This document shows, in pieces, positions 22,003 through 33,144 of a DNA stretch of 64,000 nt. A program made the position numbers and the translations under genes. The notes beneath the pieces were generated by a model, which was not told the DNA's origin, ran no database searches, and was given only the letters and a program-made list of their open reading frames with translations. This stretch comes from Protopterus annectens. Lineage: Eukaryota; Chordata; Ceratodontiformes; Protopteridae. Where the stretch lies: contig NC_056749.1 in NCBI RefSeq assembly GCF_019279795.1, forward strand, positions 580,534,506 to 580,598,505, read 5' to 3'. Position 1 is the stretch's first letter, and the number at the start of each line of letters is the position of its first letter.

Positions 22003-22504
22003 AAAAATATTCTGAAAGACTTTCTAGCTAAAATCTGACTGTGTTCTTGCCCCGCCCCAGGATGAACTATATCCCTAAATATGAAGATGTATCTATTCAC
22101 ACCTTATACCTCCTTACTCCCCCTTCTTCAATCACTTCCTTACTTCTGTCAATTTCTTTCCCCTGACTCTGTCTAAATATGACAGAACCCTGTTTTTCTC
22201 TCACTTCACAACATTCCTTCTCATATTATACTAACTTAATTTTAATTTCTCTAAACTGGCTAAAATTTTCTCAAAATAGTAAATCATTGACATATACGTT
22301 GTATCTGTTTTTAACCAATATTGTAACATTTTGTCTAATTTGATATCATTATTGAAATTGTAGATGTGCTTGTATTATTTTTGAAGCTTGTAAAAATATT
22401 GTTCTTAAAATGTTTTTGTAACACTTTGGACCTTTTCTCCCTGGACCTCTACTAAAAATGGGCACCTACCCCAGTTGGACTTTCCTGGTAGTCAAATGTT
22501 AAAA

Positions 22505-22513
<9 letters not shown>
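22003..22513 (+). pseudogene. L2-like LINE, piece 3 (C-terminus and 3' UTR)
   Basis: After the L1 target duplication the frame reads on as LKDFLAKI and stops, completing the LQSFKNI ending of piece 2. The equivalent at 58380-58420 reads SLNQFKAKLKPHLASI. The 3' UTR end (22430-22500: TTTTCTCCCTGGACCTC, then CAGTTGGACTTTCCTGG) matches the 3' end at 58622-58690 and, antisense, at 63430-63560. It ends in an A-run followed by a (TA)n tract. Confidence 0.85.
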
Positions 22514-22561
<48 letters not shown>

Positions 22562-22563
22562 CA
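22514..22563. repeat. (TA)n microsatellite at LINE tail
   Basis: An A-run followed by alternating TA, then a degenerate ACATAT stretch. It grew directly from the 3' tail of the L2-like LINE. Confidence 0.9.
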
Positions 22564-23748
22564 TATATACACCCTTGTTATACAGGTAAACCCCATCAGT
22601 AATCTTGCCTCCTTCAAGACTGATCAAGAAGAAAAATTGAAATTGCACTCATTCAGACTCAGGCTGATGGTATCAAACTCTGAGATACAGGATGCACCTT
22701 ATTAGGAATTCATTTGCTTAATCCTTTGTCAGCTATTGCACTTATAACTTGTAGGTCAGTGAATATTATACAGTCCTCTAAATTACCATGAAATTTAGCA
22801 ATATTCACAGATTTTATAAAGCCAAATGTTTTATAGCTTTTTTGTATGATACTCAGCAGAGCCATAGCTAAATCATCTGGTATTTTAGGCAGTTCCCCAA
22901 ACCGGTGCCTTCTTAAATCAAACCAAACTTGAAGACCCTAAAAAAAAGAAAAAAAGATCTTTATAAATGCTAAGGACCAAAAATATGTATGTTCTTCTGT
23001 AACTGTAGAATGCTGTTTGCTACAACTGTAACGATTACATTGTAAAAGTTAATATCACATTCCGGGCCTTGACTACAACCATGAATACAGTACTGGCATT
23101 CATTTATGAAACCATAATATCCTTGTCACTTCATAAATGAATGCCAGTACTGTACTCAGGCCCCATCAACACCTTGAGAGGTAGCCATCCCCTTTGTCCT
23201 ACCCTAGCCAATGTTGTTAATCTTTATGATGCACACATTGGTCTTGTTTTCTCTTTATTAGCCATTCTTATAATGTTAGAAACATGAGTGATGGGGGTGA
23301 GAGATTCCATAGAGAACGAAATCAGCATGCTGTCCCTTTAGTTAATTCCAAAATTTACTAAATCTAGTGGTCACTGTCAGGGGTGGCCCTACAAATCATA
23401 TCACTGATAACACACATGAGATCCTTGACTTTAAGAATGCAGGACAAATAGGTAATGGTGTCTTGGGCTTCCATCAGTGCCTGCCATATCCAGATTAGAT
23501 TCACACTGTATTGTGGGGCAGCCCAGTGTCTTCCAGTGCTATGTTACCAACTGTAGCTGTATCATGGATAAAATACTGCATTCACATACACACAAATACA
23601 AGGATTTACAGGACTAAGTCTCTCTCTCTCTCTCTCTTCAAAAGGCAAATGTTACCAGTTATAAATCATTAGTTTGTATAATTACCTCTTATGCAAAGGA
23701 ATAAACAGCCAGTCAAACTGAATGATGAAATTTGTACTTAAAAATATT
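22564..23748. other. Unassigned interval
   Basis: No gene or repeat family is recognised, apart from the 25-bp-arm hairpin at 23086-23154 and a short (CT)n tract at 23619-23637. Confidence 0.45.
23086..23154. repeat. Hairpin with 25-bp perfect arms
   Basis: 23086-23110 is the exact reverse complement of 23130-23154, with a 19-nt loop. The 69-nt length is in the range of pre-miRNA hairpins, but the perfect pairing is unusual for them. A remnant of a foldback element is the simpler reading. Confidence 0.85.
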
Positions 23749-23755
23749 AGGCTGT

Positions 23756-23977
23756 TGTTGTTGTGTCTTTCGGCTTTTCCCGGTTAGGGGTCGCTACAGA
23801 GGAACTTCGGTCCGCTAATGATTGGCAGTTGATTTTCATGTGCCGAGTTGCCAGCCCCGACGCACAACCTTCAACGAAAGTATGCCCATTCATGCATGCC
23901 TCCATGCAGAAGACGCTCTAGCTGAGAATCAAACCGGACAGCGTCTTACTGTGAGGCGACAACGCTACCGTAGCACC
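23756..23977 (-). mobile_element. tRNA-derived SINE, copy 1
   Basis: Read on the minus strand it starts GGTGCTACGGTAGCG (A-box region), has a B box GGTTTGATTCTC, a body shared with the copy at 36851-37074 and a tail GGGAAAAGCCGAAAGACACA followed by CAA repeats. AGGCTGT at 23749-23755 and 23978-23984 is a 7-bp target duplication that sets the ends. SINEs are transcribed by RNA polymerase III and moved by LINE enzymes. The partner LINE of this family is not identified here. Confidence 0.88.
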
Positions 23978-23984
23978 AGGCTGT

Positions 23985-25979
23985 ATTATTTGAAAATAAA
24001 ACATACAAACAAATGTACTCAGAATATCAAAATGTGCAATGAATTCTAAATAGACAAATGGCATAAGAAGAACATTTAACAGCTAGATGGTTTAATGACT
24101 ACCATTTATTAAAGATTTATGACCATGTATCGGCAGCAGAAGACAAACGTCAAAATTTATGTACATGAGCCCAATGACTTGGGGCAGCAGATTGGCCATT
24201 TTCACCACGTAAAGATATTTTACACTGTTCACAGGCTTTTTAAAAGGTCCACCAAACACTGCAAAAGGAAAACCCAAAGTGACTGGAATCATTGCTGAGT
24301 TGAATTTCAGTGAAACAATCACTTCACCTGTAGAAGTCCCAAAGAGATATTCTGGAATGAGTGAACACTATGAAATATTCAATTAGCACAGATCTTTTAG
24401 GTAACTCTCCTTTCTCCAGAAGAAAGACCTCATTCTTTATTTTCTACTGAATTACAACTTTAAATACAAATACCTTCTGCATAGCAAAGTTGCATAGACA
24501 ACCAGAAAGCTCTAAACTCAAATAATGCAAAGTAACTTTTAATAGGAAATAGCAATATAAAGAGCACAAAAGGGGTGCATGTCTGTGTGCGTGTACATGT
24601 GCACCTGTGCCTAAAACAGTGAGAAAGACAATGTTTCACTTTGCAAAGCTCTATTAGAATTTGCCAGAAAAAATATTTAGTATATCATGCCACTATTCAT
24701 ATTTTTACTGCATCTTTACTGAAAAAAATGCATCCATTAGCTATTTGTTCCTACAGTAATGGTGAGAGCCATTTGTTCCCTGTTTTTGAAGCCCTCCTTA
24801 TCAGATTGTTCAATGTTCTCCACAGTTAAGAGTCAGGTATAAGGAAGATCGCTGATGTGCCTTTCAGGCAGGCTATCCTAATTGCCCTCCTCACTGGAAA
24901 TTTATGAACTCTGAAAATGCCAGTGTAAGGGATTTGCATGTGGACTATAATATAAACCAATTGCCTGCTTAAACAGCATACCACTTTGCAATGCTGGCTC
25001 ACTAGGCTTATTGACGTAGACAATAATACAACTACATTGTGGCAGATGCCATCAATTTAATGCGTCAAGTCAACTTCATCTCCATGGGATGGATGGACAT
25101 TGGCCTGAGCCCTCCAGTAAACATGCTATTAACTGGACAGAGGTCATCAAGGCCTGATCTTTCAGTGCAAATGTGCTTAGATAAACACTTGCAAATTTAT
25201 ACAGCTTTTCATATTTTGCATCTTTGCTGCATCATCAAAAAAATAAATAAATAAAATGCTCTTTTCAATGTTCTACATTTCTTCTTCTTTAAAGAACTTT
25301 AGTGTGTTTTCTTGAGACATTTCCTACAAACAGCTTGGGTAGATGACTCATTCCATTTATTACACTAGCTAGTACCTTATCCTAATACACAATTTGCATT
25401 TACAGTAGCAAAATGGACACTGCACAGGACTGATATGCAACAAAACTGTAATCCTAAACTGCAACTGAGAAACTTTCTATTTTGGCTACTGGCCTTGTTA
25501 GCAGTTTTAAGAAACTGATCTGTAACCACACTGAATTTTTCACAAGTAGGACTGAAGCTTCCAGACAGCTCAAACTACCATTAAACATTTTTTCTTCTTT
25601 ATGGGTATGGGACAACTTACTGAACAGTGGTATAATGAAGGCCAAAATTCTGAATGCAAAATCCTGAAATGTGAAAATATTCAGCTCAAATTACTTAATA
25701 ATAGTATGCATGAACTACACATGAACACTGTGCCAGAACACAGCAATTAAAGAATATAATTCCCCTGCTGGTAAAACTCAGAAAAATATAACAAGGGTCC
25801 TGCAATATCAATAAATAAATAAAACAAATTTAGAAGGGAAAACCTTATGCAATTGCATGACAAAATCTCCAGATTTACCCATGACATCACCACCATTAAC
25901 CTCAACACAGCAGACAACTTGCATAGACTAACAGAAATATTAATACACATGCAACATGTAATAATATATGTATTCCATC
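23985..25979. other. Unassigned interval with a high-complexity segment
   Basis: No repeats or coding frames are recognised. The part from about 24720 to 25210 has balanced composition, with an octamer-like ATTTGCAT (near 24930) and homeodomain-type TAATTG cores. It looks more like conserved non-coding DNA than transposon debris. That is an impression to be tested by alignment. Confidence 0.35.
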
Positions 25980-26893
25980 CATACCTCTGAACCTGGAATC
26001 ATGAAAATTCTTGACAAAGGCCTGTGAAAAATAGGTACAACTGGCAAAAAATCTGTACGCTGAGTAACATTAAATTTTCATACATAATTATGTAACCCCA
26101 CCCGCTACAATGGAATTGTGGGATACCAATTTGTAGACACAAACTGAAGAATAGACAAAATATGATCATGAAACACAAAATAAACAGAATAGTGTTTTAT
26201 TTATATTAATATTTGAACTTGTATCTAACTTTGAACTTGTGCAAACTGCAAAACTAAAATATGATTTTTCTTATATAAAAATAAAATGAAATGCTTCAGC
26301 CTTCTACATCACTATTAAATAACACAAAATATAACCAGAACAAAACTGTTTTGTATACATTAACATCTGAAGTTGTTTCTCTCCCTCTTTCATTTGTTGC
26401 AAATCATATACATACAACGTCCACCTGCTTGTGTTAGCAAAATAATTTTCTAAAGTAGGAGTCTTTGCCTGCTAGAGGTTACTTCGGCAGTTGCTGATCT
26501 AATTAATTTAAAAAACAAAACAGTGCCTGGAATGCCTACTCGAGATTCGAGATAAGAGAGTCGCCTTCTCCACTGCTCCATTCTTAGAATCTGATCTCCT
26601 AACTCCTGTAACTACCATGTTATGGAAAAAAAAAGGTAAACAGAGAGAGAGTACATACCCCTCAGGTCTTCAGCTAATTCTAACAGCCTGGCAGTCAACC
26701 TTGCAAATCTGATGTCATCGTGCATGCCCTGCACATGATGACGTCAGCAAGAAAGTCATCCAAAAATAAAAAATTCAAAAAAACAACCGTGAAATTTGGG
26801 AATTAAAGGGGCCATTCACAAATTCACGACACCCCAATACTTTGCCCTCAAAACCAGTATGTGCTTTGGAATTTGGTATGGTTGAGAGGTCTG
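25980..26893. mobile_element. hAT-type non-autonomous DNA transposon, 914 bp
   Basis: An exact 8-bp target duplication ATTCCATC (25972-25979 and 26894-26901) brackets the element. Terminal inverted repeats are CATACCTCTGAACC on the left and, complemented, CAGACCTCTCAACC on the right. Eight-base duplications are the hallmark of the hAT superfamily. No transposase frame is present, so it would depend on an enzyme in trans. The termini resemble those of the 329-bp element at 30552-30880. Confidence 0.9.
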
Positions 26894-27087
26894 ATTCCAT
26901 CATTAAACAAGATAAATACAATATCATGTAGCACTGAAATGTGTTGACATGTTATAAGTGTAAGAGTTCATTCATTCATTCATTAAGCAAATGTAAGTGT
27001 GGAGAAATTCAAACAGTGGATAAGAAGGAGGCAAGGAAGAGAGGCAAGAGTAAGAAAAAGTATTTGTTAGAGGTATATTGGAGGCAG

Positions 27088-27118
27088 AAGACTGTATATA
27101 TATATATATATACATATA
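27088..27118. repeat. Short (TA)n tract
   Basis: Alternating TA with a CATA interruption, lying at the 3' side of the antisense LINE fragment. Confidence 0.85.
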
Positions 27119-27129
27119 GGTATCAGAGG

Positions 27130-28560
27130 AGAAAGAGCTAATATTTTAGCCAGGCGAGCAGCAAGTGCAAAGCCAGGAGTCACAGAGGAATTCTTTTAGT
27201 TGCAGCTTAAATAGTATTACCCTGACTGATGCAGGGACCATATTCCAGACATTTGCTATACAGTGTGAGTACAGACTTTGACTGCAGTTTTTTTTAAGCT
27301 TCTAGATGTCAAGAAGATTTTTGTCAGAAAATTGAAGGTGACAGTTTTGGAGAGAGTGGTGGTGAACTGAACTTATAGTTAGGCAGGAAGTTGGATTAAA
27401 TATAATTCTGTGCATTAAGAAAAGTCGAGATGATTTAGTCAGTAGGATAATTCTAGTCTGTGCATAGTTTTTAGTGCAGAACCGTGAGGTGTTCTGTAAC
27501 TTGTATGAGCTGCATATCTAGATGCCTTGCTGTAACACTGTTATAGTTTATATTTTTGTGTGGCCTAGAGGTTAGTGAAGGTGGGAGAACTATATAATAG
27601 ACAGACAAATAGGTATGTAGTGGCAAGAGTGATTCTGATGGCTGCAGTAAGGAATATTCTGGCTATATATATATGGCATTCTTATTTTTGTGATTTTTTT
27701 TTGTATAGGTATGTATATAGAAGTAATAAATGGGTTGCCATCTATTGTAAACCTCCCCCCCCCAGCAGTTTTGTATGGGGCACTACTTCAATTGGCATTT
27801 TCTTTAGGGATGTGATCTTAAAAGTTTTTTTTTTCTCATGGGTAAGTGATTTGGGGAAAATAAAAGGAGTTTGATGTTTACAAAATCATTTTTAATAGCA
27901 TTAAAGGCATGCTGTGTAATCTTTGCTAAATTTTCTTGATTGTGTGGCAGGAAGGGATGGGTGGAATCATCTGCACATTGTACAAGGGAAACTTATTTTA
28001 TAGCAGTATGAAAATTGTTTATAAAGATATTAAATAGGTATAGGTATGCTATACCTGCAATAATGGGTAGATAAGGAGAAAGAGTTGAATTCCATTTGAC
28101 TGCCTGGTAATGCTTGGACAAGTAATAATTAATCTACTGAAGAGCAAGTTGTGAGGTACAATTTTGGTCTAATTCGGTCCATTTAGGTCTAAAACCATAC
28201 TGAGTATCAGTGATTGTTCCTTAAAGAGATACTAGATTAGTTGTTTATGGACACATTTTCCAATATTTTTGAGAGGGGGTATAAGATGGCAATGGGTCTG
28301 ACATCAGATATCTTGTTTGAAGTGCCATTTTTGTGGACTGGGATGATGTGACATTTTTTCCAGATTTTAGGAATATAGGATACCTGTACTGACCTGTTTA
28401 TAAGGATGGAAACTGGATATGCAATGGTGTTAGAGGCAATTTTAAGATATTCTGCAGGTAGGTTATCTGCAAAAAGTGAGTAGGGTTTAAGTTTGGATAA
28501 TACTTTTTTTTTTTATGAAGGAGGGTGGGGTTTTAGTGGTTGGTGGTAGACATAAGTCAG
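27130..28560 (-). pseudogene. L2-like LINE fragment, antisense
   Basis: Minus-strand reading of 28200-28500 gives NLPAEYLKIASNTIAYPVSI, INRSVQVSYIPKIWKKCHII, PVHKNG and RPIAILYPLSKILE, the fingers and first palm motifs of a non-LTR reverse transcriptase. Near 27200-27300 the minus strand reads VWNMVPASVRVILFKLQLKE, which corresponds to the WN-LP ending of L2/CR1-type ORF2 proteins. Sequence between them is heavily decayed. The same fingers region is found at 6390-6560. Confidence 0.7.
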
Positions 28561-29076
28561 GGAGTCAGGAAAGGATTCATTGGTGAGGGCAGTTATGCTC
28601 TGTGTCAAGGAAGTATGAGTTAAATATGGTGGCTTTTTCCAAGGGAGAGTTATTGGGACAAGGGTTAAGAGTATGGGACAAGGGTTAAGAGTACTGTTAG
28701 TGCTTAAATATTCTTAAATATGCAGACATTCAGGGATATGGTAGTTTAGAGAGTACATATAATGTGAAGACCAGATCAAGAATATTTTAGCCCGAGCAGG
28801 TTTGTTAATTACTGAAGACATGGTAGGTGCCAAAAAAACAGGTAAGGAGGGAGTGCTTTCTTTACCTTTAAACCAAGTCTCTTATGACTCCAGATCTTCT
28901 GGGGAAAAATGTTGGGACAGGTGTAAGGAACCTGGGGCAGTGTTTTACAACAATACAGGGTTTGCTTTTCATAAGTTTGTCTGAAGTTTAACCCCGACTT
29001 CTTCCTTACCCTTTCTAACTGCACTTGGGATAAGCCTCCTCACAAACTTTTGATATTAAAGCATCAGTGGGCATAG

Positions 29077-29166
<90 letters not shown>
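29077..29166. repeat. (GT)n/(TA)n microsatellite
   Basis: A short GT run passes into about 85 bp of alternating TA that abuts palindromic element 2. Confidence 0.95.
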
Positions 29167-29169
<3 letters not shown>

Positions 29170-29606
29170 GGTCCACTTTGTAATTTCAAAATGCCATAAT
29201 GTCGAGATTCATAAAATCGAACCCAGAATCTTGACATTATGAAATTCCAAAATCAAAAAGTGATTAGAAAAAAAAAACATGTTAAGGTTTTTGCAGGGGG
29301 AAAGCCCCAACTGCACCTTAAATGTACTAACTCCGAGATCCCGCTACAGTGAAGAGAATGGTAATATTCCTGTTCTGCACTGTCTAGCGATCCCTATTAC
29401 CTTTCCTTCACTGTAGAGCGACCTCAGAGTTAGTATATTCAAGGTGCAAGGGGTGTGAGGAGTGCAGGGAGGCTTGCCCCCTGCAAAAACATAGTTTTAC
29501 ATGTTTTTATTTTTTTTTTATTAATTTCAAGATTACAAGATCTCGTGGTTCTTGGTTCGGTATATAGAAATTCAGGATTTTGTAATTTTGAAATTAAGAA
29601 GTGGAC

Positions 29607-29610
<4 letters not shown>
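29167..29610. mobile_element. Palindromic (TA)n-flanked element 2
   Basis: It lies between two (TA)n tracts. The ends are GTCGGTCCACTTTGTAATTT and, complemented on the right, GGGTCCACTTCTTAATTTC. Each arm folds on itself: CACTTTGTAATTTCAAAAT near 29175 pairs with sequence ending near 29265. The centre carries CTAACTCCGAGATCCCGCTA and, inverted, CACTGTAGAGCGACCTC, plus GCAGGGGGAAAGCCCC-type GC-rich boxes. It shares core and termini with elements 1 and 3, but the arms are different. Non-coding. Confidence 0.8.

Positions 29611-29668
<58 letters not shown>
29611..29668. repeat. (TA)n microsatellite
   Basis: About 58 bp of alternating TA separating palindromic elements 2 and 3. Confidence 0.95.
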
Positions 29669-29670
<2 letters not shown>

Positions 29671-30162
29671 GAACACTTCACATAATCGAATTATTAAAAT
29701 CTCGATTTGCATATGGTCGAGACCATATGATCGAGATTTTAATAAATCGAATGTGTGTAGTGTTCCAAAATAACACTTTACTTACCTGAATACATTATGT
29801 GCACACAGAGGCAAGTATTGTTGCATGCCTTGTGTGTACGTAATGTATTTTTTGTTTCATGGTGTTGGCAGGAAGTAAAGAAATCTTCCGTTTTGCGCTT
29901 CCGCATACAGCGCAAGACGGGAGATTTCCCATCTCCCCACTGTAGCGCGATCTTGGAGTTGGTATATTTAAGTAGGGGGGGGCACAGCCCCCCACATGGG
30001 GGGGTGCAGGGGGGCGAAGCCCCCCTGCAAAAGCGAAGCTTGTGTTTTTTTTTGTTTTAATGGTTTCCCTTCAGAAGTTCGAGTTTCCGAAACTCGAGCT
30101 TTTGGTTTCGGTTATTTGTAGTTCGAGATTTCGGAAATTCGATCTTCTGAAGTGAATCCATA
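29669..30162. mobile_element. Palindromic (TA)n-flanked element 3
   Basis: The left end is a palindrome of about 100 bp: GGAACACTTCACATAATCGA near 29670 pairs with sequence ending AGTGTTCC at 29765. The right end is a second palindrome (CTTCAGAAGTTCGAG against CTCGAAC...TCTTCTGAAG, 30070-30155). Between them lies the family core, CCACTGTAGCGCGATCTTGG at 29938-29957, and GC-rich GGGGGGCGAAGCCCCCC at 30011-30027. A short (TA)n follows at 30162-30180. Confidence 0.8.
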
Positions 30163-30551
30163 TATATATATATATATATAAAAATCATATTTGCAAAAAG
30201 ATATGCTAGAATGTATTTTAAGACATACCTTTATGATTATATATACTTTTTGTTTCCAGAATCCTTGGTTAGATAAATGATTTTTCTTAAAACATTGTTT
30301 CATATGTTTATAGGGGATAGTCTGTACTTGTAGGGAGGGGGGATACATTTCAGAAGTTGGTTTAGAATTTCAACAATCCTGGCTACAATCCTATCCCCTT
30401 TATAGTCATCTGGGTTTAATGAGTTCTCAAATGTGAAAGACAGTCCCACCAGTACCTTGTTCTGCTCCCTTCCAGCACTTGCGGTCTCAGTCTGTACTTT
30501 CCCACTCTTCTATAATTTGTATAGCTTACACCTGGTATGTACAGTACCAGC

Positions 30552-30880
30552 CATACCTCTCAAGTGTACCGCATTACGAGGAACATACCTCATTTGGGGT
30601 CTTAAAAAGTTCACGTTCCTCAATGTTCCACAATGAAAGACCCTGTCACACATTCAGTGCTAGAATTTTTTTAAGTGAAATACATGGTAAATAGAAATGA
30701 ATCATATTAATTCATTAAAAGATCTTCTTTATAATAAAACCAACATATTTTAACCATCCTATGGCCTTCTCAGTTGAAGTTGTTAGTAAGCAATTAGTAT
30801 GTATTCCACATTTTGCCCATTTGTTCCACATTGTGAGGGCTAGTGTTCCTCATTTTGGAGATGGAAGGTTGAGAGCTAAG
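30552..30880. mobile_element. hAT-type MITE, 329 bp
   Basis: An exact 8-bp target duplication GTACCAGC (30544-30551 and 30881-30888) flanks it. The termini are CATACCTCTCAAG and, complemented, CTTAGCTCTCAACC. Non-coding. By its termini it belongs with the 914-bp element at 25980-26893. Confidence 0.88.
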
Positions 30881-30888
30881 GTACCAGC

Positions 30889-32747
30889 TCACCTGTGTAC
30901 CAATTCCATATGATTTCAGTGGTCATACTCTGATTTGGTTTCTGGGTAGAAATGCTCCTGTAGCAGTGTGTAGCTTCTACAGTGAAATAGCAGCATACAA
31001 GCTCTGTAGTTATACAACAGCAGTGCACCACCAACACACATGCATTCGTGCGTTCTCCTGGGTACTTTTACCACTACATTTTGTTTTAGTTCTAGGAAAT
31101 GTGCTATCTGTAATACAAAGCCCATACTAACTGCACAAAGTACAAAGGGTATGTGTAGATTGTAAATGCTACTGTAGTAAGCTATGCTCAAAATTTACTT
31201 CTCGAAGTGCAAACATGCTGTTTCTAATATTCACACATAATGGTTGTGTAGCGTGTAGGATATGCAGACTGAAAAAAAACACCACCTTTGTTTCTGTTTC
31301 CAAAGCATCAAGTGAACCAGAAAAGCCTGCAGACAGAAATAAGGCTCTCGGGAGTTTTAAAAATGCTAATAGTATTACAAAAAGAGCCAAGTAGTTTACA
31401 GAGAAATTTAATGTGACCAAATGGAGTTACAGCAAGGAATAAAACAATAGCAAACAAAATACTGCAAAATAAACTGATCATGATATTGTAAAAATGCATG
31501 GAAATTATCAATGTGTATGTTAATAAGAGTTGAATAATTTGCTAATTCTTACCACCAGCAGCCCCAGCTGGAAAAATGATACACACCCCCTTACCCATGT
31601 GCATACACAGCTCTGAATGATTCATAGTCAGACACATTCCCTTACTAGACTTTACAAAATGACATTCCTCTCTGGCTACAGTGTTACTTGTCTTGATTTA
31701 TGTACCATACAACATTACTCTTTCCATCTTTTTGTTCAATTAACCGATCTCTGCTGATATTCATGATGGTAAATCACAGAGGCAGTCCTGAATAAGCCTT
31801 AGTTAATCAGTAATCACTGTAAATGAGCAAACTATGGCACACCCATTCCCTGTATGTCTCCAGCAGTCATTCCAACATAGGACAAAACAAGGACTGTATT
31901 ATTATCTTGGTTACAAACAGCCACCGCCTTTGTACTTTGGTTCCCTGACTGGGACTTTCTGTTCCTGTTATTAAAACACAACTCCCATCTTACACTTTAG
32001 AGAGCACCAGCTATGCATTGTGTATACTTTTCCACACTGTGGCAGCTAATACCAGAACTGAACAATACTGAAAAAAATGCACTGTCAAATGAAACAGATT
32101 TATAGTCGTATTAATACAGGTCATGATTGAAATGGGGTAATCAGCACAGAAACACAACATGAACAGAACATAAGACTCTCCTCTCCTGTGCCTCTCCACT
32201 ATTCGATGATCTGCAGGTTATACCCAACCAAGGAAAACAGTTTGGGAAAATAAGGATTTTGATAAAGTTGTTAGCACACATGACTCACTCCCTGAGGTAC
32301 TGCGCTATCTGTGTCTATAATGTCCAGGCTGATGTTAAAAATATGTATTGCTCCCAAATGCAGGAATCACTGCTTTGCTTTGGCATTAACAATGGGTAAG
32401 GTATAACCAATGTCATGCTATTTTATTTTCAGAGTTAAGTTTCAAAAACTGAAACACGTTAATTACAAAAGCTCCTTTTTTGCTGAGGGGTATTGTAGTA
32501 CTCTGGTACAAATTACCTCTCTTGAGCATATGGAAACAATTTATAATATAATACATATTTTTAAATTCTTGTACCTTGAGACTAAAGTCATCAAATGGCT
32601 TAATCTGGTTGTATCTTTAAATGAGTTATGTCATTAGCTGGAAGAGTAACATTGTGTCCTTTGACTACGAGAACTATTATGAGTTCTGTGTCTTTTTAAC
32701 AGAAGCTGTAGTCCTCATATTTAATTCATGCAAAAGTGCATGTGCTT
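30889..32747. other. Unassigned interval
   Basis: Nothing recognisable. Short open frames on both strands lack family motifs. Confidence 0.45.
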
Positions 32748-33078
32748 TGTGATGTCCCACCACTGAACCAGTAATCAAGGAGCCTCAGTCCTCACCACTG
32801 GGGGACATACACTGAGAGGATGACAAGGTACACCCACAGTATCACCAGATGCAGCTGTCTGCATCAAGTGTAATTTCCCTTAAGAGCACACAGAGACCAC
32901 AGTCAGTCCGGGACTGGTTTCTCCTTCTTTCTCCAGATCCTCAATAAGACTCCCCAATGGCACAGCTATAGAGTTGAGATCTCAGCTGATTGGAGAAGCC
33001 AAGACCTCCAGCACCCTCTCTGTCCAACCAGTGCTTGTATCCATGCCCAAGTAGCTAACAGACACACTTTGAGGTTTG

Positions 33079-33144
<66 letters not shown>

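Noticed and set aside
23086..23154. Calling the hairpin a microRNA gene
   Set aside because: Perfect pairing over 25 bp without bulges and no known mature sequence. There is no evidence beyond structure.
29439..29789. Open frames rich in Tyr-Ile repeats across (TA)n tracts (also at 22475, 58519 and 20185)
   Set aside because: They are translations of alternating TA and have no protein character outside the repeat.
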